Shown here piece after piece: positions 34,134 through 42,558 of a stretch of DNA of 64,000 bases (position 1 is the first letter of the stretch; each line of letters begins with the position of its first letter). The DNA is from Amphibiibacter pelophylacis. Its GTDB lineage: Bacteria; Pseudomonadota; Gammaproteobacteria; Burkholderiales; Burkholderiaceae_C. The translations under genes were made by a program, and so were the position numbers. Below the pieces are notes generated by a model. It was not told the DNA's origin. It did not search any database and saw only the letters and a list, made by a program, of their open reading frames with translations. The stretch is from positions 62,001-126,000 of the forward strand of contig NZ_JAWDIE010000010.1 of the NCBI RefSeq assembly GCF_037688875.1. The letters run 5' to 3'.

Positions 34134-35050
34134 GCGCCCTGTCCCGCGCGGAGACGCTCACCGTGAACGCCTGGCTGCGTCAGGCGCAGGCGCGTGGCCT
34201 GTCGCGCCAGGACGCCCGCCACCTGCTGGCCCACACCGCCGCGCGCCCGCTGGCCTGGCTGCTGATGGCCGGACCAGAGCCGCTGGCCCAGCATCTGGAT
34301 GCGGCGGCGCAGGCGCAGCTCGAAACCCACACCCGCGCCCTGCTGGACGACGTGCCGCTGGCCCACGTGCTGGGCCACCAGCCTTTTCTGGGGCTGGAAC
34401 TGGCCGTCACGCCCGCCACGCTGGTGCCGCGCGACGACACCGCCACGCTGGTCCAGTGGGCGCTGGACGCGCTGCAGGAGCGCGTGGCGCAGCACACTGA
34501 GACGGCACAGGGCGCCCAGCCGCTGCGCGTGCTCGATCTGGGCACCGGCAGCGGCGCCATCATCCTGGCGCTGGCGCATACGTGGGCAAAACGACCGGTT
34601 AATCACCCTGTGATCTGGCAGGCCAGCGACCGCAGTGCCGCAGCCCTGGCCGTGGCCCGCGACAACGCCAGGCAGCATGGTCTGGCGGTGGATTTCTTTG
34701 AAGGCGACTGGCTGGACGCCCTGCCCGCCGCGCTGCGCGCCCTGGGCTGGGACCTGATCCTGAGCAATCCGCCCTACATCGCCGAGCACGACCCCCACCT
34801 GCCCGCCCTGCGCCACGAACCGCGCAGCGCGCTGGTGTCCGGTCCCGACGGGCTGGATGACCTGCGCCGCATCGTTGCGCAGGCCACGCCTGCGCTGCGA
34901 CCGGGCGGCGTCCTGCTGCTGGAACACGGCTGGGATCAGGTGGATGCCGTCGGCGGCCTGATCGCGGCGGCGGGCCTGACGCCCCTGCCCCCACGCCGGG
35001 ATGGCGGCGGGCAGTGGCGCTGCAGCGGCGGCGTCAAAACGCCCGTCTGA
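34130..35050 (+). CDS. prmC: Release factor glutamine methyltransferase
   Basis: 306 residues from the ATG at 34130 overlapping the prfA stop (ATGA). SAM loop VLDLGTGSGAIILAL at about 130-145 and the catalytic NPPY in LILSNPPYIAEHDPHL, which binds the substrate glutamine. It methylates the GGQ glutamine of RF1 and RF2. The C-terminus ends with the beta-hairpin RRDGGGQWRCSGG. Convergent with the DMT transporter, 9 bp between stops. Confidence 0.95.
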   Translation: MSALSRAETLTVNAWLRQAQARGLSRQDARHLLAHTAARPLAWLLMAGPEPLAQHLDAAAQAQLETHTRALLDDVPLAHVLGHQPFLGLELAVTPATLVPRDDTATLVQWALDALQERVAQHTETAQGAQPLRVLDLGTGSGAIILALAHTWAKRPVNHPVIWQASDRSAAALAVARDNARQHGLAVDFFEGDWLDALPAALRALGWDLILSNPPYIAEHDPHLPALRHEPRSALVSGPDGLDDLRRIVAQATPALRPGGVLLLEHGWDQVDAVGGLIAAAGLTPLPPRRDGGGQWRCSGGVKTPV

Positions 35051-35059
35051 TCGGCCTCT

Positions 35060-36139
35060 TCAGTGGCTGTGGCGGTGGTGCGCGTCCGGAAAATGGGCGT
35101 GGGCGTGCGTCAGTGGTGCGTGATGGTGCCAGTGGCTGTGCGGACCCGCCCCGGAATGCGGCGTGCCGCCATCGTGGGAGTGGGCGTGATGCCCATCGTC
35201 GTGCGTGTGCTCGTGGGCGTGGTCCAGCGCCTCGTGGCTGTGGCCGTGGGTGTGGTTTTCGCTCAGGTGCAGCCACAGCCCCAGTGCCATCAGCGCGGCG
35301 GCGGCCAGCAGCGCCGGGGTCACGGGCTCGCCCAGCGCCACGCCCAGCAGCGCCCCGGCGAAGGGCGCCGCTGAAAAGTAGGCGCCCGTGCGCGCCGTGC
35401 CCAGATGGCGCAGCGCCTGCACAAACAGCGACAGACTGACGCCATAGGCCAGCAGCCCGATCAGCAGGGTGGCGCCCACGCGTGGCCAGGCCGGAAGATC
35501 AAGCCCGCTGCCCGTCCACACGCCCAGCATCATCCAGATCAGCAGGTTAACCGCCCCCGCCACCAGGCCTTTGACCGACGCCAGCCAGGTCGCGTCGGCC
35601 AGTGCCACGCGGCGCATCAGGTTGTTGTCCAGCGCCCACAGCAGGCAGGCGCCCAGAATCAGCACAGCGGGCCAGACCCCCGACAGGCTCAGCGTCTGCC
35701 CTGGCCCGCTCAGCAGCAGCGCACCCGCGACGATGCACAGCAGACCCAGTACAAGACGAGGACCCGCGCTTTCGCCAAAAACCAGCCAGGCGAGGATCGC
35801 GGTGAACACCCCCTCGGCGTTGAGCAGCAGCGCCGCCTGTGAAGCTGGCATCTGCGCCAGACCCGCCAGCAGCAGCACCGGCGCCAGCACACCACCGGCC
35901 AGCACGGCGGCGGCAAACCAGAGCCCCTCCTGCAGCGCCAGGCGTGCCGGGGCAGCGCGGCTCAGGCGCCGAAAAACCATCAGCCCCAGCCCCGAGCCCA
36001 GATACAGCAGCCCGGCCAGCAGCCAGGGGCTGGACGAGCCCAGCGCCAGCTTGGCCAGCGGCGTGCCCGCGCCAAACAGCAGGGCTGACGCCAGTGCCGC
36101 CGCGACGCCCCTGGGGAAGATTCGGGCCAGGGCGGTCAT
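35060..36139 (-). CDS. EamA/DMT-family transporter with histidine-rich C-terminal tail
   Basis: 359 residues. Ten hydrophobic segments fill residues 10-290 in two EamA halves (GAGTPLAKLAL; LVFGESAGPRLVLGLLCIVAGALLL). The last ~66 residues contain about 25 histidines in HxH spacing (HTHGHSH, HAHEHTHDDGHHAHSHD, HSHWHHH). Such tails bind Zn, Ni, Co or Cu ions and occur on metal transporters. The DMT family more often exports metabolites or amino acids, so the tail suggests metal export or metal-sensing control, but this is inference. Follows ftsY by 23 bp on the same strand. Confidence 0.88.
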   Translation of the reverse strand: MTALARIFPRGVAAALASALLFGAGTPLAKLALGSSSPWLLAGLLYLGSGLGLMVFRRLSRAAPARLALQEGLWFAAAVLAGGVLAPVLLLAGLAQMPASQAALLLNAEGVFTAILAWLVFGESAGPRLVLGLLCIVAGALLLSGPGQTLSLSGVWPAVLILGACLLWALDNNLMRRVALADATWLASVKGLVAGAVNLLIWMMLGVWTGSGLDLPAWPRVGATLLIGLLAYGVSLSLFVQALRHLGTARTGAYFSAAPFAGALLGVALGEPVTPALLAAAALMALGLWLHLSENHTHGHSHEALDHAHEHTHDDGHHAHSHDGGTPHSGAGPHSHWHHHAPLTHAHAHFPDAHHRHSH

Positions 36140-36162
36140 CGCGGCGAACAGTCTCTGCGGCT

Positions 36163-37443
36163 TCAGCCCAGCAGCGCCTGCGCAAATTCGCGGGCGCGGA
36201 AGGGCTGCAGATCGGCCAGGCCTTCGCCGATGCCGATGAAATAGACCGGAATCGGCCGCTCGCGGGCGATGGCGGCCAGCACGCCGCCTTTGGCCGTGCC
36301 GTCCAGCTTGGTCACCACCAGTCCTGTCAGGCCCAGCGCGTCATCAAAAGCCTTGACCTGGGTGAGCGCGTTCTGGCCGGTGTTGCCATCGACCACCAGC
36401 AGCACCTCGTGCGGGGCTCCCTCCATCGCGCGGCCGATGACGCGGTGGATTTTCTTCAGCTCTTCCATCAGGTGCAGCTGCGTGGGCAGGCGCCCGGCGG
36501 TATCGGCGATGACGACATCGCAGCGCCGTGCCTTGCCTGCGACCACCGCGTCGTAGGTGACGGCGGCCGGATCGCCGCCCTCCTGCGCGATGATCTGCAC
36601 CGCGTTGCGGTCGGCCCAGACGGCCAGCTGCTCGCGCGCGGCGGCGCGGAAGGTGTCGGCGGCGGCCAGCAGCACCTTCTGCTTTTCGTCGATCAGGTGG
36701 CGCGTCAGCTTGCCGATGCTGGTGGTTTTGCCCGCGCCGTTGACGCCCGCGACCATCATCACCGTCGGCTCATGCTCGCCGATGGTCAGGGCGCGCTCCA
36801 GCGGCGCCAGCAGCTCGGTGATGGCGTCGCACAGCAGCGCTTTGACGCCCGCCGCGTCTTTGGGGCGCTCCTGCTTGACGCGGCGGCGCAGGTCCTTGAG
36901 CAGGAACTCGGTCGCCTGCACGCCGGTGTCGGCCATCAGCAGCGCCGCTTCCAGCTCTTCGTAGAGCGATTCGTCCAGCTGGGTCGCGACAAAAACGCTG
37001 GTCAGGCTGTTGCCGGTCTTGCGCAGGCTCTGCGCAAGACGTGCGGCCCAGCTGGTTTTGGCGGGCGGAGCGGGCGGGGGCGGCGCGGGAGCTGGGTCGG
37101 GCTCGGGCTCGGGTTCGGAGATGGGCTCTGGTTCAGGCTCCAGTAGCAGCTCCGGTTCCGGTTCCGGTTCCGGTTCCGGTTCGGGCTCAGGCTGCGGCGC
37201 AGGCACTGGCTCGGGGGCCAGAACAGGCGGGGGCACCGTAATGGGCGCAGGGGCCGGTTCTGGAACAGGCTCGGGCGCAGGTTCTGGAGCAGGCTCTGGG
37301 AGCACAGGTGGGGCGGGTGCAGGCTGCGGCGGCGATTCCGGTTCCGGCGCCTGCTCGGGCACAGGCGCTGACACCCCGGTTTCAAGGGCGGGTGCGGCCT
37401 CTTCGACTTTTTTGCGGCGAAAAAAACTGAAAAATCCGGCCAT
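36163..37443 (-). CDS. ftsY: Signal recognition particle receptor FtsY
   Basis: 426 residues with GGAAAG before the ATG. The N-terminal ~115 residues are an acidic Pro/Glu-rich A domain with many PEPEP repeats preceded by a basic FFRRKK patch that contacts the membrane. The NG GTPase domain starts at about 120: P-loop GVNGAGKTTSIGKL, ADTAGRLPTQ, TKLDGTAKGG and the terminal GIGEGLADLQPF. It docks SRP-bound ribosomes at the Sec translocon. The A domain is lengthened by DNA hexamer repeats at 37151-37180. Confidence 0.96.
   Translation of the reverse strand: MAGFFSFFRRKKVEEAAPALETGVSAPVPEQAPEPESPPQPAPAPPVLPEPAPEPAPEPVPEPAPAPITVPPPVLAPEPVPAPQPEPEPEPEPEPEPELLLEPEPEPISEPEPEPDPAPAPPPPAPPAKTSWAARLAQSLRKTGNSLTSVFVATQLDESLYEELEAALLMADTGVQATEFLLKDLRRRVKQERPKDAAGVKALLCDAITELLAPLERALTIGEHEPTVMMVAGVNGAGKTTSIGKLTRHLIDEKQKVLLAAADTFRAAAREQLAVWADRNAVQIIAQEGGDPAAVTYDAVVAGKARRCDVVIADTAGRLPTQLHLMEELKKIHRVIGRAMEGAPHEVLLVVDGNTGQNALTQVKAFDDALGLTGLVVTKLDGTAKGGVLAAIARERPIPVYFIGIGEGLADLQPFRAREFAQALLG
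37151..37180. repeat. Hexanucleotide tandem repeat in ftsY
   Basis: Five perfect copies of TCCGGT on the plus strand, encoding alternating Pro-Glu in the FtsY acidic domain. Imperfect related hexamers flank it (about 37100-37340). Copy-number changes would keep the frame. Confidence 0.85.
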
Positions 37444-37471
37444 GATGGCTTTCCAGAAAGAAAAAAGTGGC

Positions 37472-37477
37472 TATAAT
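37472..37477 (+). promoter_or_regulatory. tRNA promoter -10 box
   Basis: Perfect TATAAT 12 bp before the tRNA 5' end, divergent from ftsY. The -35 region near 37449-37456 is weak. Confidence 0.55.
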
Positions 37478-37489
37478 TTCGGGCTTGTT

Positions 37490-37566
37490 GGCGCTTTAGC
37501 TCAGTCGGTTAGAGCGATGGAATCATAATCCACAGGTCCGGGGTTCGAATCCCTGAAGCGCCACCA
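37490..37566 (+). tRNA. tRNA-Met (anticodon CAU), probably elongator
   Basis: 77 nt with encoded CCA. Acceptor stem GGCGCTT/AAGCGCC pairs fully, D-stem GCTC/GAGC, T-arm with GTTCGAA, anticodon CAT at 37524-37526. It is not the initiator type: the first pair is G-C and the anticodon stem lacks the three G-C pairs. The top of the anticodon stem (27-43) is an A/C mismatch. A lysidine-modified tRNA-Ile2 also has CAU, so isotype is likely Met but not proven. Confidence 0.9.
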
Positions 37567-37574
37567 GATAAAAC

Positions 37575-37611
37575 AACGGGTTGCATCGAAAGATGCAGCC
37601 CGTTTTGTTTT
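37575..37611 (+). terminator. Intrinsic terminator after the tRNA
   Basis: About 13-bp stem (37575-37587 with 37592-37604, one G-T pair) closed by a GAAA tetraloop and followed by TTTTGTTTT. Confidence 0.88.
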
Positions 37612-37896
37612 GGGGCCAAGTCTTTGGCTCCTGCTGGAACTGATTTTATCAGAGCCCCACCAGAGCCCCCAAAGGGCGCCGTCCGGCCCAGAGCCCAGCC
37701 CAGCCCAGCCCGCAGACGCACCCTGCGCGCGAGCCACGCGACCTTTTGCCGAAAAGCGGGGCCATCGCCCCCCTAACCTTGCATCGAAGCCCGGTCAGGT
37801 CTGCTAAATTCGTCAGCAAAGGGCTGAGTCGATTCGCACCCGTGTTCATGCTGCGTGTCTGCCGAGGTCCCCACAATAAATCGACTCAGCGCAGCC
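37612..37896. other. Intergenic region between tRNA terminator and chemosensory operon
   Basis: About 285 bp with no credible coding region; short frames here lack ribosome sites and homology. It contains Pro/Ala-coding-like GC-rich sequence and the 12-bp inverted repeat at 37823-37890. The promoter of the chemosensory operon must lie here, but no convincing sigma70 or sigma28 sequence was found. Confidence 0.6.
37823..37890 (+). promoter_or_regulatory. Perfect 12-bp inverted repeat in the leader of the chemosensory operon
   Basis: GCTGAGTCGATT (37823-37834) and its exact reverse complement (37879-37890) are separated by 44 bp. The second arm ends six bases before the cheY ATG, over the place where a ribosome-binding site should be. 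It could form a long-range RNA hairpin or bind a regulator as two half-sites. Confidence 0.6.
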
Positions 37897-38274
37897 ATGG
37901 CCAAGACCATCATGATCGTGGACGATTCAGCAACCATCCGCCACCGGGTGGCGGGCACGCTGCGCCAGGCCGGTTACGAGGTGCTGGAAGGCTGCGACGG
38001 CCAGGATGCGCTGGAGCGCCTGGATGCCCTGGACGGACAGAAGATCCACCTCATCGTCAGCGACCTGAACATGCCGCGCCTGGACGGCATCGGCCTACTC
38101 AAGGCGGTGCGTACCCTGGCTCACTACCGGTTCACACCGGTCATCATGCTGACCACCGTCAGCGAAGAAGACAAACAGCGCGAAGGCCGCGAAGCCGGAG
38201 CCCGCGCCTGGCTGCTCAAACCCTTTGACGGAACGTCACTGCTGAACGCCGTCCACCAGCTGGTGCTGCCATGA
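37897..38274 (+). CDS. CheY-like single-domain response regulator
   Basis: 125 residues from the ATG at 37897. Acidic pair D9/D10 (IMIVDDSAT), phospho-acceptor D56 (LIVSDLNMP), conserved T in LTTVSEE and K in LLKPFDG are all in place. AGYEVLEGCDGQDAL is typical of CheY in PilG/CheY-like systems. First gene of a seven-gene operon; phosphorylated by the CheA encoded two genes on. No Shine-Dalgarno is visible; the ATG is preceded by one arm of an inverted repeat. Confidence 0.93.
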   Translation: MAKTIMIVDDSATIRHRVAGTLRQAGYEVLEGCDGQDALERLDALDGQKIHLIVSDLNMPRLDGIGLLKAVRTLAHYRFTPVIMLTTVSEEDKQREGREAGARAWLLKPFDGTSLLNAVHQLVLP

Positions 38275-38615
38275 GCGACACCGCCACCGCGCCCGCCCCG
38301 CTCGCCATCCAGGGCGATCTGACCATCTACCGCGCGGCCGAGCTGCGCCAGACGCTGCTGACCGCACTGGCCCAGCCCGGCGACACGCTGGCGCTGGATT
38401 TATCGGGCGTGACCGAGCTGGACAGCGCCGGGCTGCAGCTGCTGCTGTCGGCGCGACGCACGGCGCAGGCGGGCGGGCGCACGCTGGATTTCCTGGCGCC
38501 CAGCCCGCCGCTGCTGCAGACCTGGCAGATGCTGGGCCTGCCCACCCAGGGCGAGGCCGATCCGCTGGGCGGTGTGCTGCAGCCGGACGACCCGAACGGC
38601 TGGGGCACGTCATGA
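38271..38615 (+). CDS. STAS-domain protein (SpoIIAA-like anti-sigma-factor-antagonist fold)
   Basis: 114 residues starting in an ATGA overlap with the cheY-like gene. One STAS domain: LAIQGDLTIYRAAELRQ, LALDLSGVTELDSAGLQLLLSARRTA. The serine that is phosphorylated in SpoIIAA/RsbV proteins is kept (S52 in DSAGL). No partner switch kinase (SpoIIAB/RsbW) or sigma factor gene is nearby. Similar small STAS proteins occur in some chemosensory operons, with unknown role; it may serve as an adaptor to CheA or the receptor. Confidence 0.88.
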   Translation: MSDTATAPAPLAIQGDLTIYRAAELRQTLLTALAQPGDTLALDLSGVTELDSAGLQLLLSARRTAQAGGRTLDFLAPSPPLLQTWQMLGLPTQGEADPLGGVLQPDDPNGWGTS

Positions 38616-40804
38616 GCGACATCGATCTCGATTCAGCGCGGCCGATTTTCATCGCCGAATGCCGCGAGCTATTGGCCAGCATGGAATCGGCGCTCCTGCG
38701 CCTGCCGCAGGAAGCGGACAAAGACCGTCGCGATTCGGTCCACGGCATTTTCCGCGCGGCGCACACCATCAAGGGCTCGGCCGGAATTTTCGGCATGGAG
38801 GACATCGTCTCCTTCGCGCACGCGATGGAGAGCGTGCTCGACCATGTCCGCGACGGCGTGCTCCCGATTGGCGACGACCTGATCGCCCTGCTTCTGGCCT
38901 GCGCCGACCATCTGGGCCAGCTCGTGGACAGCGTGGCCGAAAACCAGGCGCAGCCCGACGCGGAGCTGGTCCACGACGCCCGCCCGCTGCTGGCCCAGCT
39001 GAACCAGCGTCTGCTGGCGGTGCGCATGCAGCGCTCGCCCGGCGCCGGGGATGCGCCGCAGCGCAAGGCACCGGCCGCGCCGCGCCAGACCGGCGCCGAC
39101 CACTGGCACATTTCGCTGCGCTTTGGCCGCGACGTGCTGCGCTTTGGCATGGACCCGCTCTCCTTCCTGAACTACCTGCAGCGCCTGGGCCGCATCACCA
39201 CCCTGGTCACCCTGCACGGCGATGTGCCGCTGCTGGACGGGCTGGATCCGGAGGCCTGCTACCTGGGCTTTGAGGTGGCGCTGGAGAGCAGCGCGCCGCT
39301 GTCGGCCATCGAGGGCACCTTCAAGTTCGTGATGGACGACTGCGAGGTCGGCATCCTGCCACCGGGCAGCCCGGTCGCGGATCATCTGACGCTGATGCGC
39401 GAGCGCGCCCGAGGCGATCCGGCCGAGCTGCAGCGCCTGCGGGCGATCTGGCTGCACTGCGCCAGTGTGGCGCCCGAAGCGCTGGATGAAATCGCCGCTG
39501 CGGCGACAAAGCCTGCACCGGCCCAGCCTGTGCCAGCCCCCGCCGCACAGCCTGCTGCGGCGCCTGCCCCTGCCCCGGCGACCGTGCGGGCCCGGCGCAC
39601 CGGACCGCGTCCGGGCGAGGCCAGCACGGTGCGCGTCGATGCCGACAAGCTGGACCGCCTGGTCGATCTGGTCGGCGAGCTGATCACCGCATCGGCCAGC
39701 GCCACGATGGCGGGCCGCGGCCTGCGCAGCGCCGCCCTGCAGGAGGCCCACGAGGCGCTGGCGCTGCTGGTCCAGGAGGTGCGCGACAGCGCGCTGCAGC
39801 TGCGCATGGTCAAGATCGGCGCCACCTTCAACCGCTTCCACCGCGTGGTGTACGACGCCGCGCGCGATCTGGGCAAGGACATCGCCCTGGAGATCAGCGG
39901 CGAGGACACCGAGCTGGACAAATCGCTGGTCGAGAAAATCGCCGATCCGCTCACCCACCTGGTGCGCAACGCCATGGACCACGGCATCGAGCCGCCCGCG
40001 CTGCGTCTGGCTGCCGGCAAGCCTGCGCAGGGCACGATACGCCTCAACGCCTATCACCACTCGGGCAGCATCGTGATCGAAATCAGCGACGACGGTGCAG
40101 GCCTGTCGCGCGAGCGCATCATCGGGCGCGCCCGCAGCCAGCGCCTGCTCGATCCGGGCCGCGAACCCAGCGAAGCCGAAGTTTTCGCGCTGATTTTCGA
40201 GCCGGGCTTCTCCACCGCCGACGCCATCACCAGCCTGTCCGGGCGCGGCGTGGGCATGGACGTGGTCAAGCGCAACATCACCGCGCTGCGCGGCTCGGTC
40301 AGCCTGGCCAGCCGCAGCGGCCAGGGCACCACCGTGACCGTGCGCCTGCCGCTGACGCTGGCCATCATCAACTGCTTCCTGATCGGCGTGGGCGGCTCCG
40401 TTTTCGTGCTGCCCATGGATGTGGTCGAGGAATGCATCGATTTCATCGACCCGGGCGCGAACGACTACACCGAGCTGCGCGGCCAGGTGCTGCCCTTCAT
40501 CCGGCTCCGCCGCCTGTTTGGCGTGCAGGACACGCCGCCGCGCCGCCAGAGCCTGGTCGTGGTCGGCCATGGCAGCCAGCGCTTTGGCCTGGTCGTGGAC
40601 CGTCTGCTGGGCGAAACCCAGACCGTCATCAAGCCACTGGCACGCCTGTTTGCCCACCTGCGCGGCATCAGCGGCTCCAGCATCCTGGGCAGCGGCGAGG
40701 TCGCCCTGATCCTGGACGTGGCGGCGCTGGCCGACATCACCCGCGCGGCCATGGTGTCGCGCTCCCCTGCTGCGGCTGCGGCAGAACCTGTTCACCAAGG
40801 ATAG
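38612..40804 (+). CDS. cheA: Chemotaxis histidine kinase CheA
   Basis: 730 residues, ATGA overlap with the STAS gene. P1 (Hpt) with the phosphorylated H51 in RAAHTIKGSAGIFGMED; a ~150-residue variable segment and Pro/Ala linker (about 295-330); P3 dimerisation VDADKLDRLVDLVGELIT; P4 kinase with N box LVRNAMDHGIEPP and G box GRGVGMDVVKRNI; P5 CheW-like domain at about 600-715. No C-terminal receiver domain. It should transfer phosphate to the CheY-like protein and to the REC-EAL protein. Only one Hpt domain is present, unlike PilL/ChpA. Confidence 0.95.
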   Translation: MSDIDLDSARPIFIAECRELLASMESALLRLPQEADKDRRDSVHGIFRAAHTIKGSAGIFGMEDIVSFAHAMESVLDHVRDGVLPIGDDLIALLLACADHLGQLVDSVAENQAQPDAELVHDARPLLAQLNQRLLAVRMQRSPGAGDAPQRKAPAAPRQTGADHWHISLRFGRDVLRFGMDPLSFLNYLQRLGRITTLVTLHGDVPLLDGLDPEACYLGFEVALESSAPLSAIEGTFKFVMDDCEVGILPPGSPVADHLTLMRERARGDPAELQRLRAIWLHCASVAPEALDEIAAAATKPAPAQPVPAPAAQPAAAPAPAPATVRARRTGPRPGEASTVRVDADKLDRLVDLVGELITASASATMAGRGLRSAALQEAHEALALLVQEVRDSALQLRMVKIGATFNRFHRVVYDAARDLGKDIALEISGEDTELDKSLVEKIADPLTHLVRNAMDHGIEPPALRLAAGKPAQGTIRLNAYHHSGSIVIEISDDGAGLSRERIIGRARSQRLLDPGREPSEAEVFALIFEPGFSTADAITSLSGRGVGMDVVKRNITALRGSVSLASRSGQGTTVTVRLPLTLAIINCFLIGVGGSVFVLPMDVVEECIDFIDPGANDYTELRGQVLPFIRLRRLFGVQDTPPRRQSLVVVGHGSQRFGLVVDRLLGETQTVIKPLARLFAHLRGISGSSILGSGEVALILDVAALADITRAAMVSRSPAAAAAEPVHQG

Positions 40805-40807
40805 ACC

Positions 40808-42541
40808 GTGTTCAAACGCATCAAACTGTCCACCCGGCTTTTCGGCTCCTTCCTCCTCATCATGGCGATGATGGTGGGCATGGGCGTCTACGCCATCCAC
40901 CAGCTCTCGGCGGTCAACCGCGCCGCGGGCGAGCTCAGCGATTACTGGACGCCCAGCCTGCGCGACAACCTGCTGATGCTGGCGCGGCTCAACCGCAACC
41001 GCCAGCAGCAGACGCGCTCCATCATGTTCACCGACGACAAGCGCATCCAGGAGGCCGTCCGGGAAGCCGATGACCTGATCGTCGAAATGGACCAGATCTG
41101 GGAACGCGCCGCACCCACCGTGCGCGACCCGCGCGAACGCGAACTGTACGGGCAGATCAAAAAGGATCTGGCCGATTACAAGGTGATGCACCGCCAGATC
41201 GTGGCCCTGAGCAGCGTCAACCGCAACGACGAAGCCACCGAGCTGCTCGACGGGCCCTCGCAGAAGCTGTACTACGGCCTGCGCCAGAAGCTGGACGAAA
41301 GCACCGCCATCAACATCCGGGGCGCGCAGGCCGCCACCCGCCTGATCGACACCACTTACGAGCAGGCGCGCACCTGGGTGCTGGGTGTGCTGGGGGGCTG
41401 CACGGCGCTGGCGCTGCTGCTGGGCTTTGCCATCACCCGCAGCCTGGTGCGTCAGCTGGGTGGCGAGCCCTGGTATGTGGCCGAGATCGCCGAACGCGTG
41501 GCGCGCGGACAGCTGGCGCTGGACATCGCCGTGAAACAGGGCGACCGCACCAGCGTGCTGGCGGCCATGGACCACATGGTGAACCGCCTGTCGCAGGTGG
41601 TGACCGAAGTCAACAGTGGCGCCGAGGCGCTGGCCAGCGCATCGGAAGAAGTCAGCGCCACGGCGCAGACGCTCAGCCACGCCTCGGGCGAGCAGGCGGC
41701 CAATGTGGAAGAAACCAGCACCTCGATCGAGCAGATGACCGCGTCGATCGCGCAGAACTCGGGCAGCGCGCGCCAGACCGACACCATCGCCATGCAGGCC
41801 GCGGGCGAGGCGCTGGAAGGCGGTGAAGCCGTTCGCGCCACGGTGCTGGCCATGCGCCAGATCACGCAGAAAATCGGCATCATCGACGACATCGCCTACC
41901 AGACCAACCTGCTGGCGCTCAACGCGGCCATCGAAGCGGCGCGTGCGGGCGAGCACGGCAAGGGCTTTGCGGTTGTCGCCGCCGAAGTGCGCAAGCTGGC
42001 CGAACGCAGCCAGATCGCCGCGCAGGAAATCAGCGAAGTCGCCGGCTCCAGCGTGCAGGTCGCCGAGCGCGCCGGGCAGCTGCTGGAAGACATGGTGCCC
42101 AAGATCCGCCGCACTTCCGACCTGGTCCAGGACATCGCCGCCGCGTCCGAAGAGCAGACGCTGGGCGTGGGCCAGATCAATTCGGCGGCCATCCAGCTCA
42201 GCCAGATCACCCAGCAGAACGCCACCAGCTCCGAGGAGCTGGCGGCCACGGCCGAAGAGCTCAGCACCCAGGCCGAGCAGCTGCGCCAGACCATGAGCTT
42301 CTTCCGCCTGCCCGGCATGGGACACGCCGCCGCGACCGATGGCGGCGAGGGGCGTGGCGCGGGCGGCGCCAGCAAGGCCATCTCGCGCCAGGTGCTGGAG
42401 CGCCTGCAGCGCAGCAGCCGCAGTGGCGGCGGGAGGAGCAGCGGCAGCGATTCCAGCCGGTCGCACGCGGACGATGACCGCGCCAGAGCGTCCGCGCCGC
42501 GCGGCAATGCGCTGGACGAATCGCAGTTTTCGCCCTTCTGA
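40808..42541 (+). CDS. Methyl-accepting chemotaxis protein
   Basis: 577 residues from GTG. Membrane helix about 10-30, a four-helix-bundle periplasmic sensor (about 35-185), second helix LGVLGGCTALALLLGFAI, HAMP, then the signalling domain with hairpin tip IIDDIAYQTNLLALNAAIEAARAGEHGKGFAVVAAEVRKLAERS. A Ser/Gly/Arg-rich tail of about 55 residues ends in SQFSPF; it is not the canonical NWETF-type CheR tether, although it may serve that purpose. Three bases after cheA. The ligand is unknown. Confidence 0.94.
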   Translation: MFKRIKLSTRLFGSFLLIMAMMVGMGVYAIHQLSAVNRAAGELSDYWTPSLRDNLLMLARLNRNRQQQTRSIMFTDDKRIQEAVREADDLIVEMDQIWERAAPTVRDPRERELYGQIKKDLADYKVMHRQIVALSSVNRNDEATELLDGPSQKLYYGLRQKLDESTAINIRGAQAATRLIDTTYEQARTWVLGVLGGCTALALLLGFAITRSLVRQLGGEPWYVAEIAERVARGQLALDIAVKQGDRTSVLAAMDHMVNRLSQVVTEVNSGAEALASASEEVSATAQTLSHASGEQAANVEETSTSIEQMTASIAQNSGSARQTDTIAMQAAGEALEGGEAVRATVLAMRQITQKIGIIDDIAYQTNLLALNAAIEAARAGEHGKGFAVVAAEVRKLAERSQIAAQEISEVAGSSVQVAERAGQLLEDMVPKIRRTSDLVQDIAAASEEQTLGVGQINSAAIQLSQITQQNATSSEELAATAEELSTQAEQLRQTMSFFRLPGMGHAAATDGGEGRGAGGASKAISRQVLERLQRSSRSGGGRSSGSDSSRSHADDDRARASAPRGNALDESQFSPF

Positions 42542-42558
42542 GAGGAGCCGTGGCGCCC

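Noticed and set aside
37804..37834. Possible sigma28 (FliA) promoter before the cheY-like gene
   Set aside because: CTAAA is present but the -10 half matches GCCGATAA at only about four of eight positions.
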